NCBI GenBank assembly: GCA_964434425.1
Contig: CAYSVH010000009.1
Coordinates: 1-64,000 of the forward strand
DNA: 64,000 bases
Direction: 5' to 3'
Origin: CALMEC01 sp964434425
GTDB lineage: Bacteria > Actinomycetota > Thermoleophilia > Miltoncostaeales > Miltoncostaeaceae
Shown here: piece by piece, positions 1 through 7,539 of the stretch
Numbering within the stretch: position 1 is the stretch's first letter
How the letters are laid out: every line of letters begins with the position of its first letter
Position numbers and translations under genes: made by a program
The notes under the pieces: generated by a model
Databases searched by the model: none
The model's input: the letters and a program-made list of their open reading frames with translations, nothing else
Told to the model about the DNA's origin: nothing

Positions 1-16
1 GCCGGTGGTTGTCGTT

Positions 17-37
17 GATGCGCATTCGAGGCGCATC
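17..37 (-). terminator. hairpin downstream of rpsO
   Basis: Perfect 7-bp arms GATGCGC/GCGCATC enclose a 7-nt loop just past the rpsO stop codon. No T-run follows on the minus strand, so it may be a 3' stabiliser or a Rho-independent-like hairpin without a U tract. Position is the main support. Confidence 0.35.
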
Positions 38-55
38 CCTCGTGGGACCGGTCGA

Positions 56-319
56 TTATCGACGCAGTCCGAGTTCGTCGATGAGGGCACGGTAGCCCTC
101 GAGGTCGGTCCGCTGAAGGTAGTTCAGCAGCCGCCGACGTCGACCCACCATCATGAGCAGTCCACGACGCGAATGGTGGTCGTGCTTGTGCGTACGAAGG
201 TGTTCCGTCAGCGAATTGATCCGGTCCGTGAGGATCGCGATCTGCACCTGGGGTGAGCCGGTGTCCGACTCGTGACGCCGATGGGCCTCGATGACCCCGG
301 CCTTGCGTTCTTTGTCCAT
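56..319 (-). CDS. rpsO: 30S ribosomal protein S15
   Basis: Primary 16S rRNA-binding protein of the small-subunit platform. The 87-residue product starts MDKERK and carries the family core HESDTGSPQVQIAILT, then SLTEHLRTHKHDHHSRRGL and a C-terminal LIDELGLRR. ATG at 319 is chosen because AGGGAG lies about 7 nt upstream and the length matches the usual 88-89 residues; a longer in-frame ATG at 433 would add 38 residues of non-family sequence. It follows ribF in the same direction after 132 bp, enough for its own promoter. Confidence 0.97.
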   Translation of the reverse strand: MDKERKAGVIEAHRRHESDTGSPQVQIAILTDRINSLTEHLRTHKHDHHSRRGLLMMVGRRRRLLNYLQRTDLEGYRALIDELGLRR

Positions 320-451
320 TGTTCTCCCTGACACGGCCACGGCGCAGAAGCCACGGAGGGCCCCGCACCGGGTCGACTCAACATTCGAAGGAGGGTCGCG
401 ACGCACCACTCCATCGAAGCGGGAGGCGGACACACCTTCGAACAGAGTTTA

Positions 452-1402
452 TCAAAGGGCGGCGGCGCGCTCCGCGACGATCTCCCGGGTGCGCTCGATG
501 TCCTCGGTGATCTGGGTGACGAGGGCGTCGGCGTTCACGAATCGGCGCTCGGAGCGCAGGCGCTCGAGGAACTCCAGCCGCACGCGCTGTCCGTAGATGT
601 CGCCGCCGTCGTAGTCGAGGAGGAACGCCTCGAGCCGGACCTCCCCGCCCGACCGGAACGTGGGTGCGTGACCGAGGTTGATCGCGGCGGGGAACCACCG
701 ATCGCCCACGCGGCACCTTCCGGCGTACACGCCGACGGCGGGCACCGCCATGTGCTCGGACACCCCGACGTTCGCCGTGGGGATCCCCAGTCCGGCGCCA
801 CGTCCGTCACCGGCGACGACGTCGCCGTCGAGGACGTGCGGGCGTCCCAGAAGCTCGGCGGCCTCGGCGACCTCCCCCTGGGCGATGAGCCTCCGGACCC
901 GCGTGGACGACACGGGCTTGTGGTCGGGCGTCGTCACGAGGCCCGGCAGCTCGACGTCGATTCCGTGCATCCGGCCCCAGTCGCGGAGCATCCCGGCGGT
1001 GCCGTCGCCTCCGGACCCGAAGCGGAAGTTCCGCCCGACGGCGACGGTACGCGCCGCGATCGGGGGCTCGGCCAGCGTTAGGCAGAAGTCCTCCCAGCCG
1101 ATCCGGGAGAACCCGAGCGTGAACGGGATCTCGAGCAGGACGTCCACGCCGAGCGAGGCGATGAGATCGGCCCGCAGGGCGGAGTCCGTCAGCATCGCGG
1201 GCTTGAGCTCCGGGTGCAGAACGACCAGGGGATTCGGGTCGAAGGTGACGATCAGCGACCGGACGTCAAGGCTGCGCGCCGACTCGACGGCCAGACGGAT
1301 GATCTCGCGGTGACCGATGTGGACGCCGTCGAAGACGCCGATGGCGACCGCGTGCCCCGCTCCTGCCTGCGGCAGCGAGCCGATGTCACGATGGATCTTC
1401 AT
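452..1402 (-). CDS. ribF: bifunctional riboflavin kinase / FAD synthetase
   Basis: Phosphorylates riboflavin to FMN and adenylates FMN to FAD. The 316-residue protein has an N-terminal nucleotidyltransferase domain with GVFDGVHIGH at residues 22-31 and SSTRVR at 165-170, followed by a C-terminal flavokinase domain with GIPTANV near 206-212. ATG at 1402 overlaps the truB stop codon by 4 nt (ATGA), so translation is probably coupled to truB. The truB-ribF-rpsO order is common in bacteria. Confidence 0.96.
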   Translation of the reverse strand: MKIHRDIGSLPQAGAGHAVAIGVFDGVHIGHREIIRLAVESARSLDVRSLIVTFDPNPLVVLHPELKPAMLTDSALRADLIASLGVDVLLEIPFTLGFSRIGWEDFCLTLAEPPIAARTVAVGRNFRFGSGGDGTAGMLRDWGRMHGIDVELPGLVTTPDHKPVSSTRVRRLIAQGEVAEAAELLGRPHVLDGDVVAGDGRGAGLGIPTANVGVSEHMAVPAVGVYAGRCRVGDRWFPAAINLGHAPTFRSGGEVRLEAFLLDYDGGDIYGQRVRLEFLERLRSERRFVNADALVTQITEDIERTREIVAERAAAL

Positions 1403-2289
1403 GCGAGCACCACCCGTGGTTTGGTCTGGCCGCCCTCGACCGCGGCGATGGCGATGAGCCTGTCGTCGGCCACCAGCGCCACGGGCCCCGGATCGCCGGC
1501 ACCGTCCCCGGCGATGGCGGTGCCGTGCCGGACCGCCGCGAGTTCGTCGTCGTCCAGCACGCGTCGCGGCAGGTCGGCGAGGGCGTCGACCGGGTTCACG
1601 TAGCCGCGGGCCGGTACGTCCTCGACCGGCACGGCGTCGTCGATCACCAGGTGCCCGACGGCGGTCCGGCGCAGATCCGTGCAGTACGCGCCGCATCCCA
1701 ACGTCTCGCCCAGATCGACCGCCAGCTGGCGGATGTAGGTGCCCTTCGAACAGGTCACATCGAGATCTAACCAGCTTCGGTCGTCCGATGACGCCAGACG
1801 ACGCGCCTGCAGGATGGAGATCGTGCGTTCGGGTGCCTCGACGACGGCGCCCCGCCGGGCCTGACGGTGCAGAGGGACCCCGCCGACCTTGACGGCCGAG
1901 TACGCCGGCACCCTCTGCACCGACTGTCCGACCAGGCCCAGGACCGCCGCGTCGACGTCCTCCGCTGACGGAAGGGCCGCCCCCGTCTCGGTGACGGGCC
2001 CCTCCGGGTCACCGGTCGGCGACGTCGCCCCCAGGCGGATGCGCGCCGTGTACCGCTTGGTGAGCGAGGTGAGAAAGGTGGTGAGTCGGGTGGCCCGCCC
2101 CGTGACGACCACGAGGAGCCCCGTGGCGAAGGGGTCGAGCGTGCCGGTGTGCCCCACCTTCACGCCGCGTCCCACCTGCCGTCGGATGCGTGCCACCACG
2201 TCGTGCGATGTGGGGCCGGCGGGCTTGTCGACCAGCCACACGCCCAGCCCGACCCGCTGCTTGTGGTCGTCGTTCTCGGGCACCGTCAT
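1399..2289 (-). CDS. truB: tRNA pseudouridine(55) synthase
   Basis: Converts U55 in the T loop of tRNAs to pseudouridine. The 296-residue product has the TruB motif GHTGTLDPFATGLL with the catalytic aspartate at residue 52, and a C-terminal region of PUA-like size. ATG at 2289 has GGAG about 9 nt upstream. A repeat begins only about 29 bp upstream of the start codon, so the truB leader lies against that element and truB may be separated transcriptionally from nrnA. Confidence 0.95.
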   Translation of the reverse strand: MTVPENDDHKQRVGLGVWLVDKPAGPTSHDVVARIRRQVGRGVKVGHTGTLDPFATGLLVVVTGRATRLTTFLTSLTKRYTARIRLGATSPTGDPEGPVTETGAALPSAEDVDAAVLGLVGQSVQRVPAYSAVKVGGVPLHRQARRGAVVEAPERTISILQARRLASSDDRSWLDLDVTCSKGTYIRQLAVDLGETLGCGAYCTDLRRTAVGHLVIDDAVPVEDVPARGYVNPVDALADLPRRVLDDDELAAVRHGTAIAGDGAGDPGPVALVADDRLIAIAAVEGGQTKPRVVLA

Positions 2290-2317
2290 CGGACTCTACT
2301 CCGGTCCGGTGCCCGCT

Positions 2318-2484
2318 CGATGATCGATCCCGTTCGGGTCGTTGATGCGGGGCGCGTCACCGGTGGAGGCGGGGCGCCGCCGGACACCGATGGTCAGGGT
2401 GGTGTCCTTTCCGAGGTGTCCGGTGGCGCATCCGTGCCGCCGGGGGCGTGCAGCACGCCGCGATGTCCGTGGGATCACCCATCG
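2318..2484. repeat. MITE-like repeat, copy 1 (5' end diverged)
   Basis: First member of a tandem pair between nrnA and truB. Positions 2344-2484 match 2510-2650 at 134 of 141 bases by eye. Its right end carries the inverted-repeat half CCGTGGGATCACCCATCG; the left end, from CGATGATCGATCCC, is a diverged form of the left half. A 23-bp core at 2389-2411 is identical in three copies in the window. No transposase is encoded. Confidence 0.8.
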
Positions 2485-2650
2485 CGATGGGTGATTCCAC
2501 GGAAACGTGGATGTGGGGTGCGTCAACGGTGGAGGCGGGGCGCAGCCGGACACCGATGGTCAGGGTGGTGTCCTTTCCGAGGTGTCCGGTGGCGCATCCG
2601 CGCCGCCGGATGCGTGCAGCACGCCGCGATGTCCGTGGGATCACCCATCG
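2485..2650. repeat. MITE-like repeat, copy 2 (full length)
   Basis: A 166-bp unit bounded by terminal inverted repeats CGATGGGTGATTCCACGG and CCGTGGGATCACCCATCG, which match at 17 of 18 positions. It directly abuts copy 1, so the two facing ends form an 18-bp-arm palindrome at 2467-2502. The conserved core is 2555-2577. The last 10 bp overlap the 3' end of nrnA and provide its last codons and stop. Noncoding by appearance; short frames inside it are not supported. Confidence 0.85.
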
Positions 2651-3633
2651 AGTTGCCGGCCGACCTCGTCGGCCAGCCACGTGACGATCTGGGACGGGGT
2701 CTTCGATGTCGTCAGCCCGGCCGCGGCCCGATGCCCTCCTCCCCCCTCGATCCGGGCGATGGCCGAGACGTCGACGCTCTCGTCCGACGAGCGGAGCGAC
2801 ACCCGGTGCCCACCGTCGACGGGACGGACGCTCGCGGCGACCACGACGCCCTGCACGCCCCGGAGTGCCTCAGCGATCCCGTCGGTGTCACCGGTGCCCG
2901 CCCGGTCGAAGTCGTCCTTGGTGAGGACGCCGACCAGGAGCCGTCCGTCGAGCGCCGACGTCGCGCCGGTGAGGGCGGCACCCAGGAGGCGCTTCTTCGA
3001 GAGCGGGGTGTTCTCGTAGAGGCGTCGGGCGATGCCGGCGATGTCGATGCCCGTGGCCGCCAGGCGGGAGGCCGCAGAGAAGGTCTCGGGGGTCACGTTG
3101 GAATAGGAGAACCGCCCGGTGTCGGTCACGATCCCGACGTGCAGGGCGGTGGCGATGTCGCGGTCGAGCGACCAGCCCAGGCGCGCGAAGAGGTTCACCA
3201 CGATCTCGGCCGTCGAGGAGGCGCTGGCGTCGACGTGGTTGATCGTGCCGAAGCGACCGTTGTCGTGGTGGTGATCGACGTTCACGATCGCTCCCGCGAG
3301 CGTCGCGGCGGCGGGCCCGGCGGTGAGACGCTGCTCGGACGCACAGTCGAGCGCGATGAGCACGCGATCCGCGGCGTCCGCCGGGAGGTCGGACACCACC
3401 GATTCGTCCTCGCACAGGAGGAACCGCAGGTCGGCGGGCACGGCCGGGGTGTGCGGATGCCACATGACGACGTCACGTCCCCGGGCCCGCAGGCCGCGCG
3501 CCATCGCGAGCATCGAGCCGATGGCGTCCCCATCCGGGTTCTCGTGCGTCGCGACGACGAAGCCGCCGTCGTGCTCCTCGATGGCACGGACGACATCGTC
3601 GAGCGTCTGATCGGTTGACGTGTCGATCGTCAC
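2641..3633 (-). CDS. nrnA: DHH-family phosphoesterase, NrnA-like (nanoRNase / pAp phosphatase)
   Basis: Probably degrades 2-5 nt oligoribonucleotides and 3'-phosphoadenosine 5'-phosphate in the cytoplasm. The DHH domain shows HENPDGDAIGS (residues 30-40), ALDCAS and the metal-binding VDHHHDN (about 119-125); the DHHA1 domain ends with GGGGHRAAAG. Length 330 fits the family. The start is GTG at 3633, overlapping the rbfA stop as GTGA. The terminal codons Asp-Gly-stop lie inside repeat copy 2, suggesting that the end of the gene was altered by the repeat. Confidence 0.9.
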   Translation of the reverse strand: MTIDTSTDQTLDDVVRAIEEHDGGFVVATHENPDGDAIGSMLAMARGLRARGRDVVMWHPHTPAVPADLRFLLCEDESVVSDLPADAADRVLIALDCASEQRLTAGPAAATLAGAIVNVDHHHDNGRFGTINHVDASASSTAEIVVNLFARLGWSLDRDIATALHVGIVTDTGRFSYSNVTPETFSAASRLAATGIDIAGIARRLYENTPLSKKRLLGAALTGATSALDGRLLVGVLTKDDFDRAGTGDTDGIAEALRGVQGVVVAASVRPVDGGHRVSLRSSDESVDVSAIARIEGGGGHRAAAGLTTSKTPSQIVTWLADEVGRQLDG

Positions 3634-4004
3634 GTGGACGGCCCCTCCGGGTCGTCGGTGGTCACGGTGACCTCGTCGATGAGACGGGTGAGGCGGTCGG
3701 CCGCCTCCTGGTGGTCGTCGTGTTCGAAGCGCAGCTGCGGGGTGTTGCGCGTCCGCAGTTCACGCCCCACACGCCCCTGCAGCACACCGGCGGCCGATGT
3801 CAGGGCGGCGGCGGCGCCTTCGCGGCGGTCGGCGCCGAGGACCGTCCAGAAGACCGTGGCGACGCTCATGTCCTCGGATGCGCGGACACCGGTGATCGTG
3901 ACCAGGGAGAGCCGCGGATCCGACAGGTCTCTCTGCACGGCCTCGGCGATGACCTCGCGGAGCGCCTCGTTGATGCGACGCTGGCGTGGGCTCACACGTC
4001 CCAT
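3630..4004 (-). CDS. rbfA: 30S ribosome-binding factor A
   Basis: Binds free 30S subunits and helps 16S rRNA 5'-end maturation. The 124-residue protein begins MGRVSPRQRRINEALREVIAE and has the single KH-like fold signature SDPRLSLVTITGVRASEDMSVA followed by the C-terminal TPQLRFEHDD. It overlaps the upstream DUF503 gene by 13 nt and the downstream nrnA by 4 nt, placing it firmly in the infB operon. Confidence 0.93.
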   Translation of the reverse strand: MGRVSPRQRRINEALREVIAEAVQRDLSDPRLSLVTITGVRASEDMSVATVFWTVLGADRREGAAAALTSAAGVLQGRVGRELRTRNTPQLRFEHDDHQEAADRLTRLIDEVTVTTDDPEGPST

Positions 4005-4321
4005 GTCTCCCCCTCCTCGATGATCTCCCGTGCCGACCGGATCGCCCGGCCCATCTCGACCGTAGCGAATGGGCCGCGCCCGATGACACGCTCGGCGTCG
4101 TCCAGAAGCCCGCTCACCCCATGGGCATCGCGGGCCGTGACGGCGATCATGAGCTCCGCGCGGCGGAGCCGATCATGCGCGCCCGACTCGGTCACCGACG
4201 CGCCCGTCGCCTTCACGAGTTCCGCCCGCAGTCGCTGCAGGGCGCGGCGCTTGTCCTTCAGTGACTCCGACATCTCCAGATGGAGGTCGGCGACCAGCAC
4301 ACCGATGAAGCCCTGGCTCAC
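3992..4321 (-). CDS. DUF503 (YlxP-like) protein
   Basis: A 109-residue protein of the YlxP/DUF503 family, recognised by GVLVADLHL near the N-terminus and ESLKDKRRALQRLRAEL. The family is a small ferredoxin-like fold of unclear function; its near-constant location between infB and rbfA points to a ribosome-related role, which is an inference. The start is GTG at 4321, 25 nt after infB; its 3' end overlaps rbfA by 13 nt. Confidence 0.9.
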   Translation of the reverse strand: MSQGFIGVLVADLHLEMSESLKDKRRALQRLRAELVKATGASVTESGAHDRLRRAELMIAVTARDAHGVSGLLDDAERVIGRGPFATVEMGRAIRSAREIIEEGETWDV

Positions 4322-4346
4322 TGGTCACCCCGATCTCCCGCCGGCG

Positions 4347-7235
4347 TCAGCTCGAGGACTCGACCGAATCCGCCGGCGCCTGCTCGGTGCGGGCGACCTC
4401 GGTGAGCTCGTACACCTCGATGGTGTCGCCCTCTTTGACGTCGTTGAATCCCTCGATGACCACACCGCACTCGAAGCCCTGGGTGACCTCACGGGCGTCG
4501 TCGTCGAACCGGCGGAGCGATCCGACCTTGCCCTCGAACACGACGGTCCCGTCGCGCACGAGGCGCATGTTGGCGTTGCGGCGGATGAGGCCCTCGGTGA
4601 CGTAGCAACCGGCGATCGTTCCGATGCGCGATGCGCGGAAGGTCTCGCGGACCTCGAGCGAGCCGAGCTGGCTCTCGACGATCTCCGGGGAGAGCATTCC
4701 GATGAGGGCGTCGCGGACGTCCTCGATGGCGCGGTAGATGATCCGGTACGACCGGAGGTCGACGCCCTCGCGCTCGGCGAGGGCCCGGGCCTCGGGCCGC
4801 GGACGGACGTTGAACGCGATCACGATGGCCTCGGAGGCCGCCGCCAGGTTGATGTCCGACTCGGTGACGGCACCGACACCGGTGTGGATCACCCGGAGAC
4901 GGACCTCGGTCTGCTCGAGCCCCTCCAGCGCGTCCCGGAGCGCCTCGACCGAACCGTGCACGTCCGCCTTGATGATGATGTTGAGCTCGTTGAGCCCCTC
5001 CTGGACCCGCGCGAACAGATCCTCGAGGGACACCGGCCGGCGGTTGGCGAGCTCCTGCGCGCGGATGCGGTGCGATCGCTGCGCGGCCAGCTGGCGTGCG
5101 ACGCGCTCGTTCTCGACCGCACGGAAGCGGTCGCCGGCCTCCGGGACCCCGCCCATACCCAGGATCTCCGCGGGGACCGAGGGTCCGGCGCTCTCGATCG
5201 ACTCGGCGTTGTAGTCGTGCATCGCACGAACGCGCCCGAAGGTCTGTCCGACGAGCAGGACGTCCCCGACGTTGAGCGTTCCGCGCTGCACGAGAAGGGT
5301 GCAGACGGGGCCCCGACCGGCGTCCAACCGCGACTCGATGACGCTTCCGGACGCCGGCGCGTCGGGATTGGCCTGCGGGGTCGCGTCGACGTCGGCGATG
5401 AGGAGAACGGTGTCGAGAAGGGAATCGAGGCCCTGCCGCGCCTTGGCGGACACCTCGATGAACTCGTACGTGCCACCCCACGAGGTCGGGATGATCTCGT
5501 GCTGCGACAGTTCCTGACGGACCCGGTCCGGGTTGGCGTCCGGCTTGTCGATCTTGTTGATCGCGATCATGAACGGCACCTCGGCCGCCTTCGCGTGGTC
5601 GATCGCCTCGAGCGTGGTCGGCATGACGCCGTCGTCGGCGGCCACGACGATCACGGCGACATCGGTGATCTTCGCGCCACGGGCACGCATGGCGGTGAAC
5701 GCCTCGTGGCCCGGGGTGTCCAGGAACGTGATGAGCCGGTCGTTGTGGTGGACCTGGTAGGCACCGATGTGCTGCGTGATGCCACCGGCCTCACCGGCCA
5801 CGACCTCCGTCTCACGGATGGCGTCCAGGAGCGAGGTCTTACCGTGGTCGACGTGACCCATGACGGTGACGACGGGAGCACGGGCGACGACGCTACCGGG
5901 CGGATCCTCCTCCTCGAACGCGAACTCGTCCTCCTCCTCTGCGTGGACGATGACCACCTTGCGCTCCAGCTCCGAAGCGACGAGCTCGATCTCGTCGTCG
6001 GAAAGCGACTGCGTGATGGTGGCCATCTCACCGATCGCCATGAGGGTGGTGATGATGCGCGTCGCGGGGACGCCGAGGGCCTCCGAGATCTCCTTGATCG
6101 TCGCACCCGAACGGATGTCGACGGGCGGCATCTCGGACGGCGGGATCGTGACCGCCGGCTCGCGCTCTTCCTGCTTGTTCTTGCGTCCACCGCGGCGGTC
6201 GCGTCCCTGCGGTCCGCCCGGACCGCGACGCCCGGCCTGGGCATCGATGACGACACGGCGTCGCCGGCCCCCGGGTCCGGGACGACCGGGGATGTCGCGT
6301 TCGCCGGGACGTCGGGTGCCGGGTCCGGCTCCTCCGGCCGGTCCACCGGCGGGACCAGTTTGACCGGGCTCGTCCGCGGCCCGCCGCAGCGGGGGCCGGG
6401 GAGCCGGCGGTTCGGCGCGGCGCAGCGGGGGGCGGGGCTTCGGGGGTTCGGGCGGGACGACCTTGCGGCGGCCGCTCTTCGTGGTGGGCGCCTCCTCCTC
6501 TGCCGTGGTCGCGTCGGCCTCCGGCTGGGGCTCGGCCTCGGTCTCCGGGGCCGGTGGCACCTCGTCGGCGGACGCCGCGGCGGCGGCTTCCGGTGCCGGC
6601 GGAGCGGGTTCCGCGGGTGCGTCGACCGCGGCTGCGGGCTCCTCTGCGGGCGCGGGCTCCTCTGCAGGGGTCGTCTCGGCCTCCGAGGTCACGGCGGGTG
6701 CCGGTGCTTCGTCGGTGGCCGGGGAGTCCGCTGCCGGAGCCTCGGGCTCAGAAGCGGACGCCGCGGCGGTCTCCTCGGGCGGCGCCGTCTCGGACTCCGG
6801 CGTGGACGGCGGCGGTTCGACGGCCACCGTCTCCGCGACAGGAGCCTCGGGCACGGGTGCGTCGGCGACGGGAGCCGCAGTGGGCGTCTCGTCCGCCGCA
6901 GCGGGGGTCGCCCCGGTCTCGGCCTCGGGTTCGGGCGCGGGCTTGGGCTTGCGCCGCGCGCGCGGCTTCGGCTTCGGCTTCTCCTCCGCCTCGGCCTTCG
7001 CGTCCTTCTTCGGCTTCTCCTTGGCGGCCTTCGCGGCGGCGATGGTCGCGTCCATCGAATCCGGACGCGGGTAGCGCTTCGGGTTCAGAACGTGAAGCGC
7101 CTCACCGACGATCACCGTGGACGACGCCGTCTTGACCGGCAGTCCCTCGCGTTGGAGTCGTTGCAGGACGAGGCTGCTCGGCAGCCCCTCATCCCGCGCG
7201 ATTTCGTGTACTCGCCGTTTTTCCGTCAGATCCAT
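4347..7235 (-). CDS. infB: translation initiation factor IF-2
   Basis: GTPase that delivers initiator tRNA to the 30S subunit and promotes subunit joining. Of 962 residues, the first 40 form an IF2-N domain (RRVHEIARDEGLPSSLVLQRL). Residues of roughly 45-310 are a low-complexity Ala/Pro/Glu-rich linker, then a second IF2-N domain, then the G domain with GHVDHGKTS near 457, DTPGHEAF and NKID, and the usual C domains. ATG at 7235 is preferred over GTG at 7241 because GAGGGG sits 5 nt before it and would be too close to the GTG. Confidence 0.97.
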   Translation of the reverse strand: MDLTEKRRVHEIARDEGLPSSLVLQRLQREGLPVKTASSTVIVGEALHVLNPKRYPRPDSMDATIAAAKAAKEKPKKDAKAEAEEKPKPKPRARRKPKPAPEPEAETGATPAAADETPTAAPVADAPVPEAPVAETVAVEPPPSTPESETAPPEETAAASASEPEAPAADSPATDEAPAPAVTSEAETTPAEEPAPAEEPAAAVDAPAEPAPPAPEAAAAASADEVPPAPETEAEPQPEADATTAEEEAPTTKSGRRKVVPPEPPKPRPPLRRAEPPAPRPPLRRAADEPGQTGPAGGPAGGAGPGTRRPGERDIPGRPGPGGRRRRVVIDAQAGRRGPGGPQGRDRRGGRKNKQEEREPAVTIPPSEMPPVDIRSGATIKEISEALGVPATRIITTLMAIGEMATITQSLSDDEIELVASELERKVVIVHAEEEDEFAFEEEDPPGSVVARAPVVTVMGHVDHGKTSLLDAIRETEVVAGEAGGITQHIGAYQVHHNDRLITFLDTPGHEAFTAMRARGAKITDVAVIVVAADDGVMPTTLEAIDHAKAAEVPFMIAINKIDKPDANPDRVRQELSQHEIIPTSWGGTYEFIEVSAKARQGLDSLLDTVLLIADVDATPQANPDAPASGSVIESRLDAGRGPVCTLLVQRGTLNVGDVLLVGQTFGRVRAMHDYNAESIESAGPSVPAEILGMGGVPEAGDRFRAVENERVARQLAAQRSHRIRAQELANRRPVSLEDLFARVQEGLNELNIIIKADVHGSVEALRDALEGLEQTEVRLRVIHTGVGAVTESDINLAAASEAIVIAFNVRPRPEARALAEREGVDLRSYRIIYRAIEDVRDALIGMLSPEIVESQLGSLEVRETFRASRIGTIAGCYVTEGLIRRNANMRLVRDGTVVFEGKVGSLRRFDDDAREVTQGFECGVVIEGFNDVKEGDTIEVYELTEVARTEQAPADSVESSS

Positions 7236-7244
7236 CCCCACCCC

Positions 7245-7514
7245 TCAGCTCTCAAACTCGTGCACCAGATCGTCGTCGATCGTGAGCGCCTGTCCGCGCA
7301 TTCGTGCTGCGCGTGCGAACGACCGCCGTGACAGCGCGGTCTCGTAGCATGCCCGAACCGGGCAGACGTAGAGGCCCCGCCCCGGCATCCGGCCGCGCGT
7401 GTCGCGGACCAGACGGTTCGTGTCCCCGTCGATCCGGACGACGAACCGCGCGAGGTCCTCCTTGGGACGGCGCGTGCCGCAGCCCAGGCAGCGACGGATC
7501 GGGACATGTGCCAC
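7245..7514 (-). CDS. ylxR: YlxR family RNA-binding / nucleoid-associated protein (DUF448)
   Basis: The 89-residue protein contains the family signature RRCLGCGTRRPKEDL near residues 7-21 and GRGLYVC at 46-51. YlxR proteins are small basic proteins next to nusA; in Bacillus a member acts as a nucleoid-associated regulator, and RNA binding is predicted from structure. No ATG is available: GTG at 7514 is the only start that keeps the Cys motif. It lies 25 nt after nusA and just before infB. Confidence 0.9.
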   Translation of the reverse strand: MAHVPIRRCLGCGTRRPKEDLARFVVRIDGDTNRLVRDTRGRMPGRGLYVCPVRACYETALSRRSFARAARMRGQALTIDDDLVHEFES

Positions 7515-7539
7515 CGCTCTGATGGTCCGCTTCCCGTGG

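Noticed and set aside
2318..2650. Considered as a CRISPR array or spacer unit
   Set aside because: The units are 141-166 bp, contiguous, with no short repeats separated by unique spacers and no cas genes.
2149..3618. Plus-strand open frame running through the repeats and nrnA
   Set aside because: It consists of translated repeat and antisense nrnA sequence, with no recognisable domain.
3615..7331. A very long open frame on the plus strand antisense to rbfA, DUF503 and infB
   Set aside because: It is a mirror of GC-rich coding on the minus strand; the minus-strand genes have clear family motifs and this frame has none.
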